A stretch of 64,000 nucleotides of DNA from Flavipsychrobacter sp. (GTDB lineage: Bacteria; Bacteroidota; Bacteroidia; Chitinophagales; Chitinophagaceae): contig JAEUVF010000008.1 in NCBI GenBank assembly GCA_016787265.1, positions 186,001 to 250,000 of the forward strand, in the 5' to 3' direction. Below are positions 59,189 to 64,000 of the stretch, in pieces. Numbering within the stretch: the first letter of the stretch is position 1; every line of letters begins with the position of its first letter. The translations under genes and the position numbers were made by a program. A model generated the notes under the pieces. That model was not told the DNA's origin and made no database searches. It was given only the letters and a program-made list of their open reading frames with translations.

Positions 59189-60636
59189 GTTTATCAGAAA
59201 CCGTATTTAAAGGTGTTAAGTGGACTGGACTGGCTTCTTTAACCGGCGTGCTGTTCCAATTGATCCAAACAGCTATTCTGGCAAGAATACTGAATGCTTC
59301 TGATTTTGGTATCATGGGACTGGCACTGGTGGTTATTGGATTCTCTCAATTATTTTTAGATGCCGGCTTCTCTGCTGTGATTATTCAAAAAGAAGGAATC
59401 AGCCGGGATCAACTCTCTTCACTATTCTGGCTAAGCATATTTATCGGATTTTTTTTCTTTTTGTTATTGATGTTGCTGGCTCCCGTTCTGGCAGATTTTT
59501 ATAAAGAACCCAGACTGACACTGGTTATCAGAATCATTTCTGCAGGTTTTCTCTTTGTTCCGCTTGAAAGTTTTTATTTAAGCCTTATCCAAAAAAATCT
59601 GGAATTCAAAAAAATAGCTCAACGGGATTTTATATCGAGAACGATTTCTTTCCTGGTTGGGGTGTGGGCAGCATATAACGGTTGGGGAGTATTTTCATTA
59701 GTGGTACTCCATATGACAGGAATCGTAATTTCCTGTTTTTTTATTTTTAAAATGGGAGCTGTTTATTTTAAGCCTTTCTGGTATTTTAATCTGGCATCAA
59801 TTCGCTCATTTTTTTCGTTTGGATTTTATGTGATGGGCGACAATCTAATAAATTTTGTAAACCGACAGATTGATGTGCTCCTTGTAGGAAATTTTCTGGG
59901 CATTCAGTCATTGGGCCTCTACAACCAGGGTAAAAATTTTGCCATGCGACCCTACATGGTTATCAACCCGATTCTGACCCAGGTTAATTTTCCCCTCCTA
60001 TCAAAACATAAAGGCGATGTTCCTCTAATGAAAACATTGTATCTGAATACGGTACGTTATCTCTCTCTTGTGAATTTTCCGATTTATTTTTTTATATCCG
60101 TATTTTCCGAAGAGGTTGTTTTGGTCTTATTTGGGGAGAAGTGGACGGGTGCTATACCAATTGTTCAGGTACTATCTCTTTACATATTGATTAGATCCAT
60201 CATTAACCCGATGGGGAGTTTGCTAATGGCAACAGGTAAGCCCAAACGAACATTTTTCTGGAACTTAAGTATTCTTTTCATCACGCCGGTAATACTGCTG
60301 GCTGCGATGCCTTCAGGTATGGTATGGGTTTGCCTGGTTCAGTTTATTTTGGGTTTGCTGTTGCTGGTTGTTCATATTTATTTAATGATAGGTCCCGTTC
60401 TTGGGTTAGAATTGAAAGAATTTTTTCAAAATCTGGCACCATTCTTTTTATGTGTTATCCTGGCAGCTGCTGCCAGTTGGCTGGTAGTACATCAACTATC
60501 CGATTGGCCCGTTTTTCCCAGGTTAGTCACTGCGGGCATATTATTTTTTGGATCTTACCTCGGGGCGATTTTTATCTTTTCCAGAGATACCTTAATCAAA
60601 TTGTATTCAGTTATTAAAAACAAACCGGCTACATGA
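59185..60636 (+). CDS. Wzx/MOP-type polysaccharide flippase
   Basis: A 483-residue membrane protein with about 12-14 hydrophobic segments and no catalytic motifs, of the MOP flippase (WzxC-like lipopolysaccharide biosynthesis) type. The opening SETVFKGVKWTGLASLTG and the segment LARILNASDFGIMGLALVVIGFS are typical. It is predicted to move undecaprenyl-linked repeat units across the inner membrane. The start is GTG 59185 with 4 bp overlap to the preceding glycosyltransferase gene, and a 4 bp overlap to the following one, supporting a single operon. Confidence 0.9.
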   Translation: MSLSETVFKGVKWTGLASLTGVLFQLIQTAILARILNASDFGIMGLALVVIGFSQLFLDAGFSAVIIQKEGISRDQLSSLFWLSIFIGFFFFLLLMLLAPVLADFYKEPRLTLVIRIISAGFLFVPLESFYLSLIQKNLEFKKIAQRDFISRTISFLVGVWAAYNGWGVFSLVVLHMTGIVISCFFIFKMGAVYFKPFWYFNLASIRSFFSFGFYVMGDNLINFVNRQIDVLLVGNFLGIQSLGLYNQGKNFAMRPYMVINPILTQVNFPLLSKHKGDVPLMKTLYLNTVRYLSLVNFPIYFFISVFSEEVVLVLFGEKWTGAIPIVQVLSLYILIRSIINPMGSLLMATGKPKRTFFWNLSILFITPVILLAAMPSGMVWVCLVQFILGLLLLVVHIYLMIGPVLGLELKEFFQNLAPFFLCVILAAAASWLVVHQLSDWPVFPRLVTAGILFFGSYLGAIFIFSRDTLIKLYSVIKNKPAT

Positions 60637-61730
60637 AAATTGGAATCGTATACACCAAATTTTATCCACTTTCAAGTAGCGCGTCTGTTCACGGCTTTAA
60701 CCTTTTTCAGGCACTGAAGCAGGAAGGTGTTGAATTGCATTCCATTGGAATTGGGAGCAATTCAATTACGGTTGATCATCCAAAGTCCATTAAAGGCATT
60801 CTTCAGTTTATACGCTCCATAGATGTTGTTTATATCCGAATTAATCCCTGGTTGTGGAACGACTGGTTTACACTTTTGAAACTCTTTTCATTTGGTCGTA
60901 TAAAAGTTATTTGGGAATTGAATGCCCCTGTAGAAGAAGTATTGGCAGCTTACAAAAATACTCCTCCTCCCAAAATCAGAAGATGGATGAGGTGGCAAAA
61001 TTTTAAGAGAAAATGCCTTGCATCCTTATGCGATGGATGCATTTCAGTTAGTTCCGTACTTGAAAACTATAGCCGGGAGGTATTGAAAATAATAAATACC
61101 GTCACCATTCCAAATGGTTCAGATCCTCAGCTCTTTTGCAGAAAAGCACCGGCTCCGGCAAATCCTTTAACGGATATCGTTAAGGGAAAATTTGTGGTTA
61201 GTTGGGCAGGAAATGGTGCAATTGGATGGCAGGGTACTAACCTGCTCGCTGAACTCGCGGAATATTATGCAAAAGCGGATCCGGATATATTTTTTCTCGT
61301 ATTCAGCAACCGGTCTTTTTATAATCAGAAATATCTTCCCAATCTGCTTTCTCTGGGTGAGATAAATTACGACAAACTTCCAGAACTCTTACAACTGAGC
61401 CATGTAGGTTTTTGTTTGTATAATGAATACGATTGGTGTAAATATGGGTTCTACAATTCCTCGCTAAAAATGTTTGATTATTTAAGCCTGGAGTTGATTG
61501 TTATTGCCAGTGATATGGGACAACTCGCTGAAATTATTAAAGATGGAGAAAATGGTTTTCTTGTTCGTAATACACTGGAAGAACTCATAGAAAAAATAAA
61601 TTACAGCAAGGCACAGTATGATCAATTGGAGCAGCTCAGAAAAAATGCCCGCCATCTGATAGTGGATGAGTATAACTGGCAGCAGGTAGGAAGGAAAACT
61701 AAGGAGTTTATTCAATTAGCTTGCCGGTAA
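60633..61730 (+). CDS. Glycosyltransferase (GT4-like)
   Basis: A 365-residue GT-B type glycosyltransferase. The second-domain block VVSWAGNGAIGWQGTNLLAELAE near 190 and YNSSLKMFDYLSLELIVIASDMG near 280 fit the nucleotide-sugar-binding half of GT4 proteins, although the classical E-x7-E motif is weak (only EI...NGFLVRNTLEELIEKI nearby). N-terminal part includes YTKFYPLSSSASVHGF, an acceptor-binding-like loop. The sugar is unknown. Starts within a 4 bp overlap with the flippase gene. Confidence 0.82.
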   Translation: MKIGIVYTKFYPLSSSASVHGFNLFQALKQEGVELHSIGIGSNSITVDHPKSIKGILQFIRSIDVVYIRINPWLWNDWFTLLKLFSFGRIKVIWELNAPVEEVLAAYKNTPPPKIRRWMRWQNFKRKCLASLCDGCISVSSVLENYSREVLKIINTVTIPNGSDPQLFCRKAPAPANPLTDIVKGKFVVSWAGNGAIGWQGTNLLAELAEYYAKADPDIFFLVFSNRSFYNQKYLPNLLSLGEINYDKLPELLQLSHVGFCLYNEYDWCKYGFYNSSLKMFDYLSLELIVIASDMGQLAEIIKDGENGFLVRNTLEELIEKINYSKAQYDQLEQLRKNARHLIVDEYNWQQVGRKTKEFIQLACR

Positions 61731-61732
61731 TA

Positions 61733-62692
61733 ATGAAAGGGACCGTTGATATTTCCGTTATCATACCCTGTTACAATAGTTTGCAATTTGTTGGCGATGC
61801 TATTGATTCAGTTTTACAATCAACCATTTCTTCCTTTGAAATACTGGTTGTGGACGATGGCAGCAATGAACCGGTTGCTCCCTTTTTAAACGACAGATAC
61901 CCGAATGTTGGTAACCTGAGGTGTATCCGCCAGGAAAACCGGGGTTTGTCTGGCGCCCGGAATACTGGCATACGGGAAGCATTGGGTGAATTCCTTGTTT
62001 TCCTGGATGCGGATGATCTTATCCTTCCTGATAAACTAAGAGTACAACTTGAATTCCTGCGGTCCAATACAACTATTCACGTGGTGTACAGTTTATCGGA
62101 ATGGTTCAAAGGAGATGATCCGGAACAGACTTTTCCGGTTCGGTTTCCAATTTATGAAGGTGATATTCTTACAAATCTATTATACGGAAATTTTATACAT
62201 GTTAACTCTGTAATGATTCCTAAAAACCTGGTGATAGATGCCGGTGGTTTTGATGAGTCTTTTAAGGAGCTCGAAGACTGGGATCTATGGCTTAGATTGG
62301 CTGTTTCTGATTTTCAATTCGCCTGCGTTCAGCAGATCTTGTCAAAAGTACGTGTGCATGCTGGCAGTATGACAAGTGACCAGTTAAAGATGAATCGAAC
62401 AATGGTGCGGGTGTTAGAGAAAAATAAAACAGCCATACTAAAAAATAGCATTCGTCTTCCCAATATAAAAGCAGCTTTTTATAAAGCTCTTCTGAATTTT
62501 TGCCTGTTGGCTAACCTGCAGAAGGCCTTCAGGATTTATTTTCTTGAAGCAAATAGGGAAGTTGGTTCCAGGTTTCTGCTCCCCGGTATCAAAATTTTAC
62601 TGAAGCGGATACGTTCTGTTTTTTATACCCCTGTTAATCAAACAACAAAAGAATTAGAGCATGTCTGGAAAGACAACAGAGCAGCTGGTTAG
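61733..62692 (+). CDS. Family 2 glycosyltransferase
   Basis: A 319-residue GT-A glycosyltransferase. I use the ATG at 61733, two bases after the previous stop; the upstream TTG at 61721 overlaps that gene. The N-terminal nucleotide-binding block is VDISVIIPCYNSLQFVGDAIDSVLQST, with VVDDGSNEP and the DXD-type LDADDLILP near residue 90. The mid region has ELEDWDLWLRLA, the usual acceptor-side motif. It overlaps the next gene by 32 bp. Adds one sugar of the repeat unit. Confidence 0.9.
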   Translation: MKGTVDISVIIPCYNSLQFVGDAIDSVLQSTISSFEILVVDDGSNEPVAPFLNDRYPNVGNLRCIRQENRGLSGARNTGIREALGEFLVFLDADDLILPDKLRVQLEFLRSNTTIHVVYSLSEWFKGDDPEQTFPVRFPIYEGDILTNLLYGNFIHVNSVMIPKNLVIDAGGFDESFKELEDWDLWLRLAVSDFQFACVQQILSKVRVHAGSMTSDQLKMNRTMVRVLEKNKTAILKNSIRLPNIKAAFYKALLNFCLLANLQKAFRIYFLEANREVGSRFLLPGIKILLKRIRSVFYTPVNQTTKELEHVWKDNRAAG

Positions 62693-63593
62693 TTTTGTTA
62701 TTGTCACTTATAACTGTTCTGACCTGGCAGGGGAATGTGTAAACAGCGTACTGCAATTTGGAACCGGAAATGTAATCGTAGTGGATAATGCCTCAACGGA
62801 CAACACCAGAGAAGTATTAAAGCCATTTGAGGATCGTTTAACATTGATTCTGAATGATCATAATCTTGGTTACACCATTGCTTGTAACCAGGGTATTAAG
62901 GCCGCCGCTGCTGAATATATTTTTCTCCTTAACCCGGATGCTTATCTCAAAGATGATAGTTGGAAAAAGTTGCTTGAGCAGCTTGAAAGGGATCCGTCAG
63001 TAGATGCGATGGCACCCAATTTATATTACCCAAATGGAGTAATCCAGAATTATATCAGACGATTTCCATCGATAAATGCTTTGCTGGTTGAGTTTTTTGT
63101 GCCTGCCAGCTGGTGGAAGAAATTTTCCGCCTATCGTTATTATACCTGTGAAGACCTGGATCTGTCAAAATCTCAACCATTAGAACAGCCTGCCGGAGCT
63201 GCATTGCTTTTTCGGGCAAACTATCTAATGGATGAACGTTTTTTTATTTATGGGTCTGATCTGGAGTTGTGTAAGAGAATCTGGAACAATGATAAAAAAA
63301 TCCTGTTGGAACCCACTTCTGCAGTTTTTCATCACCAGTCTAAAGGTGGAACCGGATCCGGAAATCCAACGGTACGTTCCTGGCTCCAGTTGGATGCCTT
63401 ATATGGGTACGGTCTATACTTTAAAGAACACCGGGGGACTTTATATTATCTATGGTATAAAATTGTTTTCTCTGTTGCATTGGGTGGAATCGCTCTTCTT
63501 TATCTGTTATCCGGGAAATCTGATTGGAGATCCAAAGCGAAACGGTTTACGGGTTTTATGGGAAATAAGAACTTCAGGCACTTTAAATCATAA
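62661..63593 (+). CDS. Family 2 glycosyltransferase (rhamnosyltransferase-like)
   Basis: A 310-residue GT-A protein of the rhamnosyltransferase-like group. The nucleotide-binding start is VSFVIVTYNCSDLAGECVNSVL with IVVDNASTDNTREV, the DXD-type LNPDAYLKDD lies near residue 92, and the acceptor motif FFIYGSDLELCKRIW near 196. A C-terminal membrane segment (LWYKIVFSVALGGIALLYLLSG) anchors it. Its start lies within the preceding gene (32 bp overlap) in another frame. Sugar donor is not determined. Confidence 0.88.
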   Translation: MSGKTTEQLVSFVIVTYNCSDLAGECVNSVLQFGTGNVIVVDNASTDNTREVLKPFEDRLTLILNDHNLGYTIACNQGIKAAAAEYIFLLNPDAYLKDDSWKKLLEQLERDPSVDAMAPNLYYPNGVIQNYIRRFPSINALLVEFFVPASWWKKFSAYRYYTCEDLDLSKSQPLEQPAGAALLFRANYLMDERFFIYGSDLELCKRIWNNDKKILLEPTSAVFHHQSKGGTGSGNPTVRSWLQLDALYGYGLYFKEHRGTLYYLWYKIVFSVALGGIALLYLLSGKSDWRSKAKRFTGFMGNKNFRHFKS

Positions 63594-63595
63594 CG

Positions 63596-64000
63596 GTGAA
63601 TATCTATACTATAATAGTTCATTATAACACGCCGGAAGAAGTTGTTCTATTAACGGAAGATTTGATAAATGCAGGTGTGCCAAATCATCATATAATAATT
63701 GTTGATAACCTTTCTGAAGAAACAGCTTTGCACCTGCTTCAAAACAGACTGGCAAAGTGGGAACAGGTGTATGTTTTACCACAGCAGAAAAATGGTGGAT
63801 TTGGATATGGTGTCAACCGTGCCGTTGAATTTATTTCCACTTCTGAACAGGATGCATATATGCATGTTGTGAACAGTGATGCCAGGGTGAACAATCTGAA
63901 TTATCTTATAGAATTGTCAACTTACCTGGATAATCATCCTTCAGTTGTTATGGTTGGCCCCAGAGTGTTAGAGAAAGATGGTACCACTGTACAGAATACG
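63596..64000 (+). CDS. Family 2 glycosyltransferase, N-terminal part (cut by window edge)
   Basis: The frame opens at GTG 63596, two bases after the preceding stop, and stays open for 135 codons to the window end. It has the GT2 opening NIYTIIVHYNTPEEVV, IIIVDNLSEE near 36-45, the nucleotide-binding NGGFGYGVNRAVEF near 67-80 and a DXD-like VVNSDARVNNLN near 90-101. The 3' end is missing. It continues the exopolysaccharide glycosyltransferase series to the right. Confidence 0.85.
   Translation, partial: MNIYTIIVHYNTPEEVVLLTEDLINAGVPNHHIIIVDNLSEETALHLLQNRLAKWEQVYVLPQQKNGGFGYGVNRAVEFISTSEQDAYMHVVNSDARVNNLNYLIELSTYLDNHPSVVMVGPRVLEKDGTTVQNT

Noticed and set aside
1..64000. tRNA, rRNA, insertion sequences and prophage genes
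   Set aside because: No cloverleaf, rRNA-like sequence, transposase or phage structural gene was recognised by reading; a dedicated tRNA/IS search would be needed to exclude very degenerate cases.

Overview
The window looks like a chromosomal segment of a Bacteroidota bacterium, most likely Chitinophagaceae. The evidence is family-level: the long flavodoxin-type ispG, BatB/BatC, an UpxY antiterminator ahead of a Wza/Wzc exopolysaccharide locus, an AmgK-type kinase joined to a RapZ C-terminal domain, many short lipobox lipoproteins, almost no Shine-Dalgarno sequences, and TAnnTTTG-like -7 elements close to start codons. No rRNA, tRNA, transposase or CRISPR array was seen.

Layout. 1-6.3 kb: the tail of an MBL/rhodanese protein, then a tightly packed leftward operon (sugar mutarotase-like, lipoprotein, YhhN, nadB, LpxL-like acyltransferase, LuxR-type response regulator). 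6.4-10.8 kb, rightward: a class D beta-lactamase-fold lipoprotein lacking its catalytic residues, BatB and BatC, and ispG. 11.4-17.2 kb: a leftward operon of two vanadium-haloperoxidase-like lipoproteins flanked by two outer-membrane barrel proteins, closed by a strong terminator. 17.3-24.4 kb: fused B12-dependent acyl-CoA mutase IcmF, a large secreted BNR/sortilin-type propeller and a small unknown gene. 24.4-30 kb: a leftward D-amino-acid/peptidoglycan-peptide salvage operon (an exported serine hydrolase/D-aminoacylase fusion, DUF1611, a dipeptide epimerase) behind an AraC regulator. That regulator diverges from an aldehyde dehydrogenase/DUF779 pair. 33-34.8 kb: an AT-rich AbiE toxin-antitoxin island with two operator palindromes.

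35-46 kb: a DEAD-box helicase, a lipoprotein amidase, a metallophosphoesterase and a DUF72 protein. Next comes a DNA-damage module: umuD-umuC, divergent from two degenerate 2H-phosphoesterase-like genes and a PA0069-type radical SAM gene. It is followed by AmgK-RapZ(C) and MurU, for cell-wall sugar recycling. 46-52 kb: a three-gene cytochrome c cassette (DUF1549/DUF1553, Tat-exported DUF1501, DUF2231-cytochrome) next to a NagX-like membrane acyltransferase. 53.5-64 kb: an exopolysaccharide locus running off the right edge (acetyltransferase, UpxY with an attenuator-like leader, Wza, Wzc, flippase and five glycosyltransferases, the last truncated).

Three dispersed repeat families cross these regions. 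One is a 43-47 bp perfect hairpin present twice, with compensated stem changes. One is a purine-rich repeat with core ATGGAAGAGGG, found between genes and inside three genes, where it is read in different frames. The last is a TTTCACC heptad tract, which makes up the whole umuD-umuC spacer. Several genes share a cell-wall recycling theme: AmgK/MurU, the amidase, the D-aminoacylase operon and NagX.
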